A stretch of DNA of 64,000 bases from positions 86,456 to 150,455 of the forward strand of contig NZ_KN882175.1 in NCBI RefSeq assembly GCF_000934755.1, given 5' to 3'. The translations under genes and the position numbers were made by a program. Below, one piece after another: positions 46,241-54,996 of this stretch (positions within the stretch are counted from its first letter, which is position 1; each line of letters starts with the position of its first letter). The notes beneath the pieces are model-generated. The model saw only the letters and a program-made list of their open reading frames with translations. It had not been told where the DNA came from and made no database searches. The DNA comes from Desulfonatronovibrio magnus (GTDB lineage: Bacteria; Desulfobacterota; Desulfovibrionia; Desulfovibrionales; Desulfonatronovibrionaceae).

Positions 46241-47135
46241 CAGAGATAATTTTCCGGGTCAGGGTTTCTCTGTCCTGGGTGGTACGAAAAGTCAATCGGT
46301 GGTTCAAAACATTGTATGCTATGAATCGCAGGTCATCGGGAAGAACATAGCTTCTTCCCTCTATCATGGCTGTGGCCTGGGCTGATGACTTGAGGGCGAG
46401 CATACCCCTGGGAGATAGTCCGGCCCGAATTTCTTCATTTTTTCTTGTTGCTCTGGTCAGGGTCATGACCATGTCAATTATTTCATCACTCAAAAAAATA
46501 TTTTGTCGCTCATTTCTTAAACGAGATATTTCCTCAAAACTGGCAGCTGCCTCTAAGTCTAATTCCATGGAAGCTCCTCTCAAAAGCTTTCTCTCAGCCT
46601 CCTGGCCTGGATAACCAAGTGTAATACTTAGTAAAAAACGATCCATCTGACTCTGTGGGAGAGAATTTACACCAAATTCTTCAAGAGGATTTTGAGTAGC
46701 TATGACCAGAAAAACTTCTGAAAGAGGATATGTTTCTCCATCAACGGAAACTTGTCGTTCAGCCATGGCTTCAAGCAGAGCGGACTGAGTTCTTGGAGAA
46801 GCTCTGTTAATTTCATCAGCGAGAATAATGGAATGAAAGATAGGTCCGGGATGAAAACGAAATGCGCTTTTAACAGGATCAAACATGGACACACCCAGCA
46901 CATCACCGGGCAGCAGATCACTGGTCATTTGAATCCTTGCAAAGTCCAGCCCCAGGACTCCGGCCATACTCAGGGCAAGAGTTGTTTTACCAACTCCTGG
47001 AATATCTTCAATGAGCAAATGACCGCCAGCCAGAAAAGAGGTCAATGCCAGCTGGACCTGATCTTTTTTATCAAGGATACATTTATTGATACTGCTGAGG
47101 ATATTTTCAACAACTATGTCTGTTTTTCTATCCAT
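46227..47135 (-). CDS. MoxR family AAA+ ATPase
   Basis: 302 aa AAA+ ATPase. Walker A is EDIPGVGKTTLALSM (about residues 35-50), Walker B is ADEINRASPRTQSALLEAMAE, and sensor 1 is VIATQNPLEEFGVNSLPQSQMDRF. A C-terminal lid has the arginine-containing LSPRGMLALKSSAQATA. MoxR proteins act as chaperones for maturation of partner complexes, usually with DUF58 or VWA proteins. It starts 6 nt after the DUF697 gene's stop and overlaps the DUF58 gene, so it sits inside one transcript. Confidence 0.94.
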   Translation of the reverse strand: MDRKTDIVVENILSSINKCILDKKDQVQLALTSFLAGGHLLIEDIPGVGKTTLALSMAGVLGLDFARIQMTSDLLPGDVLGVSMFDPVKSAFRFHPGPIFHSIILADEINRASPRTQSALLEAMAERQVSVDGETYPLSEVFLVIATQNPLEEFGVNSLPQSQMDRFLLSITLGYPGQEAERKLLRGASMELDLEAAASFEEISRLRNERQNIFLSDEIIDMVMTLTRATRKNEEIRAGLSPRGMLALKSSAQATAMIEGRSYVLPDDLRFIAYNVLNHRLTFRTTQDRETLTRKIISDVWG

Positions 47136-47141
47136 TAAACC

Positions 47142-48545
47142 CTACCCACGACCTACAGGCCTGACCATACGCTGAGCCTGCCTGCCCAGTCTCCAGATTA
47201 AAAAACCATTCAATGCGCCTTCACTTACCTTGGGAAGCATAAAACGAGTTGCGTCTGTCACTGCAGACATGCCTGCAGCAAAAGATATCTCTCCAAAGAT
47301 TGACTCATAGTACTCAGAAAAGGCCTCTACCCCTGCCTCAGTCTGTTCACCTATCACTCCGCTCAAATATGCCTGGATTATGGCTCTGAAAAGAACTACC
47401 GTACTTTGCCCGGCAGCAGGGCGCAAAGAGTAAATCTGCATAATTTCACTGATCAGTCTGAGAGATGCATACAGTACTATCATCTGGTCAATAAATTTGA
47501 TGGGAGAGGCCGCTGTTCCTACTGCAACATTTCTTGCATATGCCCTGATCCTTTTACGCGTGGCAAGGTCCAGAGTATAGATAAATGATTCTTCAAATTC
47601 CTTAAGCCACTCCGTGGAGTTCATGTAGCCGCTTTTATCCATAAGAGATGTTCTGAAAGCCTTTAATCTTTCCATCTGCTTTTTATCCATGCCCGGTAAA
47701 CTGTCTTCAGAGTTTACAGTATGATATTCAGTGAGATATTCGGTCAGAATCTTCATAGCCTCATCTTTTTTGTTTTGTGCCAGAAGCTGAAACTCTCGCC
47801 TTTGTGCAAGAATATTCAAAGCCTTAATATCTATCCTTGCAAGCTTTCTATATTTTAAGAAACTAAGAGAAATCTTAAACAAAACCCCAAAAAGCAGAGT
47901 TAAGAAAAGGATAAAAAAAGAAGAAGCAACGATATTCCAGGGAGCAGTTAGAGAAGACACCTCAGACCAGAACCTGACCATCTGATTCAGCAAAAAAATC
48001 CCCATGAAAGCAATGACAAATAACATAAACCACAATACAAACCTGTAAAGGAATGCTGGAATTTTGATTCCAGTTTTTTCAAGTTCTCGTAATTTCTGCT
48101 GAAAGAGCTTGGACATATCATCCTGCTCTTGCCTGAGCCTGTTGATTTCTTCGTCATCCACCCATTTCATATTCTTTTTTTCTTCAGAGTCTGGAGCAAA
48201 ATCAGGCTGCCCAAGTCCGGTATCATTCTCGCGAATAGTCGGGGCCTCTACATTTGTTTTACTTTTATACTCGCTTTTCCCAGCGACAGTGAAACCAGAC
48301 GAACTTCCATAATTCCGGGCAGACAGACTGGATATCCCTTCATAACTGGAAGGACCTTCCTGGTCTTTGACATGATTTTTATTGGCAGGATTAATATTAT
48401 GAGTCTTGCTTGTGTCATGTTTCTCAGAGACCAATACATTTGAGGGCACTTCATCACCACTGCCAGGATCTTCTTTCTGCCTGAACGTCCTTATCTCAGG
48501 TGGAATATCCAGTGGATCGCCGAGACGTTGATTACCTTTACTCAC
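47142..48545 (-). CDS. DUF697 (YcjF-like) membrane protein
   Basis: 467 aa. The first 150 residues are polar and low-complexity. A helical hairpin follows (FVLWFMLFVIAFMGIFLLNQMV and IVASSFFILFLTLLFGVLF, about residues 165-235). The C-terminal third has the DUF697 block RIRAYARNVAVGTAASPIKFIDQMIVLYASLRLISEIMQIYSLRPA. In E. coli, YcjF is encoded next to YcjX, and here ycjX lies upstream on the same strand. The long disordered start is unusual. The start is GTG 48545 with AAGGTG upstream. A role with YcjX at the membrane is inferred. Confidence 0.84.
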   Translation of the reverse strand: MSKGNQRLGDPLDIPPEIRTFRQKEDPGSGDEVPSNVLVSEKHDTSKTHNINPANKNHVKDQEGPSSYEGISSLSARNYGSSSGFTVAGKSEYKSKTNVEAPTIRENDTGLGQPDFAPDSEEKKNMKWVDDEEINRLRQEQDDMSKLFQQKLRELEKTGIKIPAFLYRFVLWFMLFVIAFMGIFLLNQMVRFWSEVSSLTAPWNIVASSFFILFLTLLFGVLFKISLSFLKYRKLARIDIKALNILAQRREFQLLAQNKKDEAMKILTEYLTEYHTVNSEDSLPGMDKKQMERLKAFRTSLMDKSGYMNSTEWLKEFEESFIYTLDLATRKRIRAYARNVAVGTAASPIKFIDQMIVLYASLRLISEIMQIYSLRPAAGQSTVVLFRAIIQAYLSGVIGEQTEAGVEAFSEYYESIFGEISFAAGMSAVTDATRFMLPKVSEGALNGFLIWRLGRQAQRMVRPVGRG

Positions 48546-48640
48546 ATTAACACCTTACTTTTGGGGATTATTTCTGTTACTTCTTTTTGGGCGGACTTAG
48601 GCCGAACCACTGTAGTCAGCTAAGTGGTATCTTTATATAG

Positions 48641-48785
48641 CCCTACAGCGAAATTTTATGTCAATTATTGCTTAGACAATTGGGGAAAGGCACTTTTGCC
48701 GTTCTCAACCCGCAAAACAGCCGGGCTATGGGGCGGCAAAGGAGCCAGTCCCATCTCAGCTATAATAAAGTGTGGCTGTAGTAAT
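48641..48785 (+). repeat. Family D repeat, copy D3
   Basis: Left end CCTACAGCGAAATTTT and right end AAAGTGTGGCTGTAGT are mutated D ends. The body keeps GGAAAGGCACTTTTGCCG, CAGCCGGGCTATGGGGCGG and GAGCCAGTCCC. It is inserted in the ycjX-DUF697 gap, 13 nt after the ycjX stop. Confidence 0.65.
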
Positions 48786-48798
48786 AAAAATTATGTCT

Positions 48799-50130
48799 TC
48801 ACTCTGAAATAAATTCAAAAATCCTGTCCAGACCAATATGCCTTGGTGGAAGCAAATAATTTTTTGGAGCATCCGGATATACCTTGTAAAATGGATAGTC
48901 ACCTGCAGACCAGTTTTCCGGCCATGTTTCAGGAAGAAGCGGCACAGAGTACTCCATAAAATTCTTTTCAGGGTTGTTGTAGATAATTTTACCATTGAGT
49001 CTGCGTTCTCCCTGTACAGGAAAGGTGGAATGACACGCACTGCACACAAACCACTTGCACTTCACGTCCGGAAGCATTCCTGCTGCCCGGTGGGTCATCA
49101 TTTTCAGCAGATTTTCCATTCTCTTATTATCAATATCCAGGGGATGGACCATATCAGCCTTGGCCGCAACAAAAGCAATCCTGCTCAGTGATTCATACAG
49201 AAAAGAAAAATACTTAGACAGCAAGGCCCCAATGTCCGACTTAGGACGCAGCAACTCACATAAATCAAGCAATATCCTTCTATTATCATTATAACGCCCA
49301 ACACCACCTGATAGAAGTGATGGTATATCCACCAGCACAATAATACTATTGGCTTTGGATATTCTGTCAAATAAGGGCATAACCAGCTTTTTCCTATAGT
49401 TTTGATAAGTTCTAAACATTTGTTTAGCCACATCAGGATGGTTCGCCCTTGCCTTGTTGGAGAGCGGCGCAAATTCTTCAGCAAATGAAATACCGGCATA
49501 TCTGCTCGCTGATATTTCCTTCTCTGTGCCTGGTGATGCCGGGCACCCCTTTTGGTCAAGCAGGAAAGTGGATGGAGATATCAGGGGTTTGTAATCCAGA
49601 ATCATCCTGGCCAAAGCTTCCTTATATCGACTCACAACTTCTTTATGAGTAATATTGGCTTGCGTAAGATAATTCAGATAAGGTCCTGCAGCCCTCGCAT
49701 AACCGTGGTGATCTGCAAAATGCTTTAAAATATGGTCAGACCATTCGTCATAACTACTAAAGGCTGCAATGGCTGCGTCGGCAACCCGTTCTCCTGGAAA
49801 ATCAAAAAAAGTCATTTTCTGGGAATAAAGCTTCCAGTCGGAACGTCTGAACCTGCATGTAAATTGCGAACAATCAGTGCTTTTTTCCGGCCAATGCTCT
49901 CTGGCCAGTTCCTCACGATACCCGGCATGATTAAATTCAGGGGGCCAGTCATTTTTCAAGGGACAGCGCTGAAAATCACTGATCTCAATCCCCTTGCCAA
50001 CATGAAAGCCACCTTGTCCAAATTCAGCAAGGTGCGACAAAAGGGAGGTTAGAAATACGGTCTTTCCACCGCCTGCAATACCGGTGACAGCCACACGCCG
50101 GTGGTCTCTAAGGTTCATTAAATTCAGCAT
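48799..50130 (-). CDS. ycjX: YcjX family P-loop NTPase
   Basis: 443 aa. The YcjX/DUF463 family carries a GTPase-like P-loop: here VAVTGIAGGGKTVFLTSLLSHL (residues about 12-33). The next motif is KMTFFDFPGERVADAAIAAF, a Walker B/DxxG-like block, and KADMVHPLDIDN resembles the base-specific motif. The family is stress- or envelope-linked in E. coli, without known activity. ATG 50130 follows an AAATT-rich leader. The DUF697 gene lies downstream after D3. The series ycjX to M23 is on one strand but repeat elements sit in three of its gaps. Confidence 0.9.
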   Translation of the reverse strand: MLNLMNLRDHRRVAVTGIAGGGKTVFLTSLLSHLAEFGQGGFHVGKGIEISDFQRCPLKNDWPPEFNHAGYREELAREHWPEKSTDCSQFTCRFRRSDWKLYSQKMTFFDFPGERVADAAIAAFSSYDEWSDHILKHFADHHGYARAAGPYLNYLTQANITHKEVVSRYKEALARMILDYKPLISPSTFLLDQKGCPASPGTEKEISASRYAGISFAEEFAPLSNKARANHPDVAKQMFRTYQNYRKKLVMPLFDRISKANSIIVLVDIPSLLSGGVGRYNDNRRILLDLCELLRPKSDIGALLSKYFSFLYESLSRIAFVAAKADMVHPLDIDNKRMENLLKMMTHRAAGMLPDVKCKWFVCSACHSTFPVQGERRLNGKIIYNNPEKNFMEYSVPLLPETWPENWSAGDYPFYKVYPDAPKNYLLPPRHIGLDRIFEFISE

Positions 50131-50144
50131 AATTTAAACTATTT

Positions 50145-50326
50145 CCAATAGTTCAGCCCTTTGCATGTGGCACGGCTTCCTGCCCGGAGGCATACAGCCC
50201 GGAGGGGGAATGGCTCTTCCTGGACCCTCTTGCCTCAGGTATAAGGAGTTTAAAACATGGGTTGATGCTCAAGCAGGTCCGGGAGAGCCTGTTCCCTGCT
50301 TTCTTTAAAATGGGCTGAACTGTTAC
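50145..50326 (-). mobile_element. Family B element B5
   Basis: Inverted ends CCAATAGTTCAGCC and GGCTGAACTGTTAC at 50145 and 50326, related to but different from the B4 ends. The body has CCCGGAGGCATACAGCCCGG. It fills most of the gap between the SSS symporter and ycjX. Outer 8-mers do not match (AACTATTT and ATAATTCA). Confidence 0.68.
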
Positions 50327-50337
50327 ATAATTCAGAT

Positions 50338-51705
50338 CTAACTTGAAGACTCACTGTTATCAGCCAATACAAAACCAGTATAGTTTGCAAAGACTCCCAC
50401 AACAATTCCGTGGATACCCAAGGGAGAACCAAGTCCATAGTTCCAGATCAACAAAGAAAATATTCCTGCTCCGGCTCCGACCAAAAACTTTTTTTGACTG
50501 ACCTTTTTCTGCATTACAGCCATTACTAACGGTACCAAAATAATGGGAGCCCAAAAGTTATACGAATATATCAGAATATCAAGTATACTCTCAATGGACA
50601 AGGCAAAAATAACAGCAAGTACACCCACCATTAGAGTGACTAAACGCGCCATAAGAACTTCACTTTTATGACTCATTGCTTCTTTTTTCAAGGGTTTCAC
50701 AATATCATTGCTGAAGCAGATGGCAGCAGCGTTAAGAAAAGAGTCTGCAGAAGACATGATAATAGCGATTACTGCAGCTATGACAATGCCCTGCAATATT
50801 GGGGGCAAAGCCTGCTGAATAACAAAAGGCATTGCCAGGTTGGGATTGATTTCAGGATTGAGGACCAGAGCGACAATACCGATAAGACCGGTAACAGCAA
50901 AAAATGGAAAGGAAAACAGGCCGCTGTACAATGTACCTTTGGAAACTTCACGGGCATCACGACCAATGAGCAGACGCTGCAGGTAAGGTGGAACAAGAGT
51001 TTCACCAAAGACAAAGGTAAGAAAAAGAGATGCCAGCGCAATGAGTGCCAGTGGCTCCACAGGAAGACTAAGGTGCCCTGATGGTACTGTGTTTACAATA
51101 TGTTCAATTCCGCCAGCGCTTTGAATGCCAAAATAAAGAGTCAGGGGTAAGCCAAAAGCCAGAATGACAAACTGAACAATATCCGTCCAGACGACTGCCC
51201 TCATCCCTCCAACCGTTGCGTAGGTAATAACAATACCGCAACCAAGCATTATTCCCCAGAAACGCTCAATCCCCAGAAAAAGATTCGTAACATACCCAAT
51301 AGCCCCTATCTGAGCCCCAAGTATTCCGGCACACAGTATAAAACCGAAAATTCCCGAAAAAACTTTGGCAGAAACTCCATAATGACTTTTCATAATATCC
51401 CCTACGGATATTGCATCGCGATATCTGTCCATTCTTGGGGCAATGTACTTTGCCACAAGAACTTCTTTTAGACTGAACCCCCAAAGAGCTACAATATTTA
51501 CGATACCGAGCAGGAATACTTTTTCAGCATTGCCCATGGAGAAACCGCCTCCAATGAATGAGGCTGACAGGGTAGCGAAGATCACCATGGATCCATAAGA
51601 TTTGCCTGCCACTGCATATTGAGAAATATTCTTGATTCCCCTTCCTGCCAGCATTCCGATGATCAAAACTGCAGCAAGGTAAATAAAGATAATTGCATTA
51701 GTCAT
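50338..51705 (-). CDS. Sodium:solute symporter (SSS family)
   Basis: 455 aa, about thirteen helices. SSS carriers take up amino acids, sugars or acids with Na+. The recognisable N-terminal pieces are AVAGKSYGSMVIFATLSASFIGGGFSMGNAEKVF and the GIMLGCGIVITYATVGGMRAVVWTDIVQFVI block near residue 155-185, a family consensus. The sodium-site serine pair is probably in IIMSSADSFLNAAAICFSNDIV. A GGAG precedes ATG 51705. Substrate is unknown. B5 follows the stop. Confidence 0.91.
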   Translation of the reverse strand: MTNAIIFIYLAAVLIIGMLAGRGIKNISQYAVAGKSYGSMVIFATLSASFIGGGFSMGNAEKVFLLGIVNIVALWGFSLKEVLVAKYIAPRMDRYRDAISVGDIMKSHYGVSAKVFSGIFGFILCAGILGAQIGAIGYVTNLFLGIERFWGIMLGCGIVITYATVGGMRAVVWTDIVQFVILAFGLPLTLYFGIQSAGGIEHIVNTVPSGHLSLPVEPLALIALASLFLTFVFGETLVPPYLQRLLIGRDAREVSKGTLYSGLFSFPFFAVTGLIGIVALVLNPEINPNLAMPFVIQQALPPILQGIVIAAVIAIIMSSADSFLNAAAICFSNDIVKPLKKEAMSHKSEVLMARLVTLMVGVLAVIFALSIESILDILIYSYNFWAPIILVPLVMAVMQKKVSQKKFLVGAGAGIFSLLIWNYGLGSPLGIHGIVVGVFANYTGFVLADNSESSS

Positions 51706-51857
51706 AATTATCTCCGTGTAAAATGTTATTAAAATTCATTATTATAAACCGCAACATAATCTCTTATAGATTAGAGCGACATTTAATACATAATAACTGT
51801 TTACCCCTATTTGAAAAAAACAGGGGACAGGTCCCCTGGCCCTGCTTTCCTTAAAAG

Positions 51858-52084
51858 CTCCTCACCCGGGCGGACCAGGACCGAACTTGTGAGTAACTAA
51901 AAAATCAGCCTTAACACGTTAGAGATTGCCGCGCTCGAAGACTCGCTCGCAATGACAGCTGAGCTGTCAGGGATGTAGTTACTGAAAACTTGTCACCCAC
52001 GAGGGAGCCTAAGCGACCGAAGTAATCTGTATGGCAAAACCATAATGCTTTGAATTTATTACTTATTTGGTTTTAGTTACTTAG
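51858..52084 (-). repeat. Family C repeat, copy C6
   Basis: Short form, AAG on both sides (51855-51857 and 52085-52087). It is the outer-left member of the pair inserted in B6. Confidence 0.82.
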
Positions 52085-52087
52085 AAG

Positions 52088-52421
52088 CTCCTCACCCGGG
52101 CGGCCCGGGACCGAACCTGTGAGTAACTTAACGAGTCTGTCACTTTTCTGAAAAATTGGGACAGTCCCCGCGAGGTGCTATAAAAAAGAAGGATACTCCT
52201 TTGGTTCCTGGAAGAAATTTGCTTCAATGGAAAAATTTACACAGCGAGGGACAGTCCCCCTCCGGGCTGTAAGCCTCCGGGCAGGAAGCTGTGCCAGGCG
52301 CAAAGCTCCCATCTTTGACGGAACTTTTCTGGCAAATGTGCATCAATCATAAGCAAAAATCGTGAAAATGTGAAAAATATAACCGTCTGATTTTATTAGC
52401 AAAACGATTCTAGTTACTTGT
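52088..52421 (-). repeat. Family A repeat, copy A10
   Basis: 334 bp, followed by AAG 52422-52424. It has the CCTCCGGGCTGTAAGCCTCC insert. Its right-hand neighbour is the CGCTAAACAGATAC end of B6. Confidence 0.83.
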
Positions 52422-52515
52422 AAGCGCTAAACAGATACTATTATTTTAAGCAATTGGATCCAGGCATAGCCAGTTCTAATGATACATGCAAAGGGCTGTT
52501 AAATTATTTCTACAA

Positions 52516-53145
52516 TCAGCAATACTCCCGACTACTCCATAAAACCCGCCCGATTACTCGCAAATTATCAAGTTCATCACCTTGTAAAGTAATGGGCATA
52601 AAGTTGCGGTTGCTGCTGAGTAAGACTACAAGCCCTGTTGAAGTTTGAACCCGTTTGACTTGAATGGTGTCATCAAGACCAACCACATATAAATTACGGT
52701 TGATTATGGACTGCTGACTTTGATCCACAAGAATTGCATCGCCTTCTTCAAGTTCAGGTGACATGCTTTCACCCACAATATCCATCAGCACCATATGCCG
52801 CGGACTGCCTTTCTGACTAATCCATTGCAGGGAAAAAGGAATCTCATCAACGATATTATCCTGAATCTCAAGAGAACCAGCACCGGCACACGCTTTAGCG
52901 CTAACTTTGGGAACTAAAAAAGAATCCTCACGTCCGGACTGATATATGGGACCCTGACCTGTTTTTATCCAGTTAGGGTTCAATCCAAGGATTGTAGCTA
53001 CCTGATATGGCCATCCCTTGGGAACACCTCTACTTTTAGCAAGGGTGATGGAAGCAGCCCCCACATTAAGCAGCTCAGCGAGTTGTTTTTGGGTTTTGAT
53101 ATCCGACGCCCTGCAGATTCTATAAAAAAAATCTTGAAAGTCCAT
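52516..53145 (-). CDS. Phage-type repressor with S24/LexA-like autocleavage domain
   Basis: 209 aa. The N-terminal HTH (about residues 1-60) is of the CI-repressor type: DIKTQKQLAELLNVGAASITLAKSRGVPKGWPYQVATILGL. The C-terminal S24 domain has a cleavage-site candidate AG in KACAGAGS, the nucleophile serine in GESMSPELEEGD and the base lysine in QVKRVQ. It should be cleaved on RecA activation. AGGAG lies 8 nt ahead of ATG 53145; the frame opens further upstream at 53166. No phage genes are nearby, so it may be a chromosomal SOS-linked regulator or a prophage relic. Confidence 0.86.
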   Translation of the reverse strand: MDFQDFFYRICRASDIKTQKQLAELLNVGAASITLAKSRGVPKGWPYQVATILGLNPNWIKTGQGPIYQSGREDSFLVPKVSAKACAGAGSLEIQDNIVDEIPFSLQWISQKGSPRHMVLMDIVGESMSPELEEGDAILVDQSQQSIINRNLYVVGLDDTIQVKRVQTSTGLVVLLSSNRNFMPITLQGDELDNLRVIGRVLWSSREYC

Positions 53146-53240
53146 ACTTGCATCTCCTGGAAACACTGCATTTATTAAAATTGGGAGGACAGTTTGCAGT
53201 TACTTATCTTATAATTTACCAAAGTAAACAAAGTTTGTCA

Positions 53241-53345
53241 ATAACACTGCATCGAGATTTTTATGTAAATTATTGCCTCGGTCACCTGGGACAGGCACTT
53301 TTGCCGACACCAAACCACAAAATAGTCGCTTAGCGGTATTGCCTG
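53241..53345 (+). repeat. Family D repeat, copy D4 (truncated)
   Basis: Left end AACACTGCATCGAGA and body GGGACAGGCACTTTTGCCG. It stops at 53345, one base from the stop of the Na+ channel gene, with its right end lost. Confidence 0.6.
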
Positions 53346-54140
53346 TTACTTCTCTTTTAATAAAATGGACACTTTATCATCTATTGAATCCAGTCTTCGC
53401 TCCAGCCTGTTCATTACTACCACAGGATCAAGCCTTGTTCCCTCCTCAAGAGATTTTTCCTCCATGGCGCTTACAATGATTCCCACTACCAGATTTATAA
53501 CAGTATAGGTGGTGACAAGAATAAATGGCACAAAAAACAACCAGGCGTGTGGATATATTTCCATTACAGGACGAACAATTCCCATGGACCAGCTTTCAAG
53601 GGTCATAATCTGAAAAAGAGTGTAAAATGAGGCACCAACGGTGCCAAACCATTCAGGAAAGCATTGACCAAAAAGTTTGGTACTTATGACCGCTCCAACG
53701 TAAAATATTATTCCCACTATTCCCGCAACAGAACCTACGCCAGGCATGGCATGAAGCATGGCTGCAACAACTCTGCGCATGGTCGGCAAAATGGAAATCA
53801 TGCGCATAACCCTTAAAACTCTTAATGATCTCAATACAGATAGTCCTGCCTGCTGTGGAACAAGAGATATTCCAACCACAAGGAAATCAAATATGTTCCA
53901 GCCATCTTTGAAGAAACGTCCACGCATGGCATAAATTTTAAGCAACAACTCTCCAACAAAAATTGCAAGGCATAAATTATCTACGGCTATAAGAAAAGAT
54001 CCTGCAACAGCCATGGCAGCTTCAGATGTCTCAAGCCCCAATACTATTCCATTGATTACAATAACCGTCATTACAAAGTTTTGGAAGCGCTTACTTACCA
54101 CTATGGCTTCAATTTTGGACCGCAATGAATTGTTTTCCAT
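53346..54140 (-). CDS. Voltage-gated sodium channel (NaChBac type)
   Basis: 264 aa single-domain channel that forms a tetramer in the cell membrane. Six helices are visible. S4 has arginines at every third place (R104, R107, R110, R113 in VLRSLRVLRVMRM). The pore loop carries the selectivity sequence TLESWSM at 180-186, where E182-S183-W184 equals the NaChBac LESW filter for Na+. S6 ends INLVVGIIVSAMEE and a C-terminal coiled coil follows (VVMNRLERRLDSIDDKVSILL). A GAGGAA ribosome site precedes ATG 54140. Relatives are involved in pH and motility responses in alkaliphiles. Confidence 0.93.
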   Translation of the reverse strand: MENNSLRSKIEAIVVSKRFQNFVMTVIVINGIVLGLETSEAAMAVAGSFLIAVDNLCLAIFVGELLLKIYAMRGRFFKDGWNIFDFLVVGISLVPQQAGLSVLRSLRVLRVMRMISILPTMRRVVAAMLHAMPGVGSVAGIVGIIFYVGAVISTKLFGQCFPEWFGTVGASFYTLFQIMTLESWSMGIVRPVMEIYPHAWLFFVPFILVTTYTVINLVVGIIVSAMEEKSLEEGTRLDPVVVMNRLERRLDSIDDKVSILLKEK

Positions 54141-54188
54141 ATTTGATTCCTCATAATCAGGAAGTTTAAAAGTCGCATTGAGTAAATA

Positions 54189-54343
54189 GTAACATTTTAG
54201 CCTGCCTTATGGAAAGGAGGGTGCACGCACTCCGGGACCCACTTTAGTATCAACCGGTGATTTTAAGCATCTCACTCTGGAAGCAGGCTAGTCCGGAAGA
54301 GCCAGTCCCTGTGCCACATGTAAGGTATAAACTATAGTATTAC
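54189..54343 (+). mobile_element. Family B element B7 (decayed)
   Basis: Left end GTAACATTTTAGCC, body GCACTCCGGGACCCACTTTAG and GTCCGGAAGAGCCAGTCCC, right end decayed to GGTATAAACTATAGTATTAC. Flanking 8-mers do not match. The following 54344-54565 holds no recognised feature. Confidence 0.65.
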
Positions 54344-54568
54344 AAAAAACAGACGAGAAGCATCAACTACACGCCTGATCATCCCTGGCTGAAACACAAA
54401 AACAGTGAAGAGATGCGAATTTATTTCAAAACTTTTTCAGATCATCAAGTAAAATAATGAGGACACGGCAAAAACAAAAAACAGCCAGGCAGAAAATTGC
54501 TATGCTACAATTCTTTTGACTTGCAACTGATTTACTAATAGTTAGTTTCAAACCGGACCAGTATGCTT

Positions 54569-54795
54569 CTAAGTAACTAAAACCAAATAAACAATAAATT
54601 CAAAGTATTATGGTTTTGCCATACAGATTACTTCGGTCGCTTAGGCTCCCTCGTGGGTGACAAGTTTTCAGCAACTACATCCCTGACAGCTCAGGTGTCA
54701 TTGCGAGCGAGTCTTCGAGCGCGGCAATCTCTAACGTGTTAAGGCTGATTTTTTAGTTACCCACAAGTTCGGTCCCGGGCCGCTTGGGGGAGTAG
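54569..54795 (+). repeat. Family C repeat, copy C7
   Basis: Short form, CTT at 54566-54568 and 54796-54798. The right end is mutated to GGGCCGCTTGGGGGAGTAG. It is followed by ACAAGTAACTTC, which leads straight into E2. Confidence 0.8.
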
Positions 54796-54802
54796 CTTAC
54801 AA

Positions 54803-54930
54803 GTAACTTCAAAAAACTGGACGCCGGATCAAGTCCGGGGTGACGGTTAAAGCAAGCTATTTCTCTTTATCGTCATTCCGGCGAAAGCCGGAATCCAGGC
54901 TTTACCCTGTTCCCTGGTTTCAGCCTGGGA
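54803..54930 (+). repeat. Family E repeat, copy E2
   Basis: CGCCGGATCAAGTCCGGGGT, then GTCATTCCGGCGAAAGCCGG and a TTTCAGCCTGGG tail, collinear with E1. It lies 66 bp upstream of the lipoprotein start. Confidence 0.68.
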
Positions 54931-54996
54931 ATATCTTTTTTTAATTTTGAGAAGGGATATCTGAAAGCTTTTAACTTTAAAGACTGGAGGTTTAAT

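Larger units (their letters stand above)
51793..52438 (-). mobile_element. Family B element B6, with C6 and A10 nested
   Basis: Outer ends are ATAACTGTTTACC (51793) and AAGCGCTAAACAGATAC (to 52438). The body is shortened to GGGGACAGGTCCCC and CCTGCTTTCCTTAA. A C6-A10 pair sits inside at ttaaAAG/cgctaaac, the same site as A4 in B1. No matching outer 8-mers (AATACATA and TATTATTT), so the outer element is old. Confidence 0.68.

Noticed and set aside
50137-50334. Target duplication for B5
   Set aside because: Flanking 8-mers AACTATTT and ATAATTCA do not match. Shared CATAATT pieces are not at the element edges.
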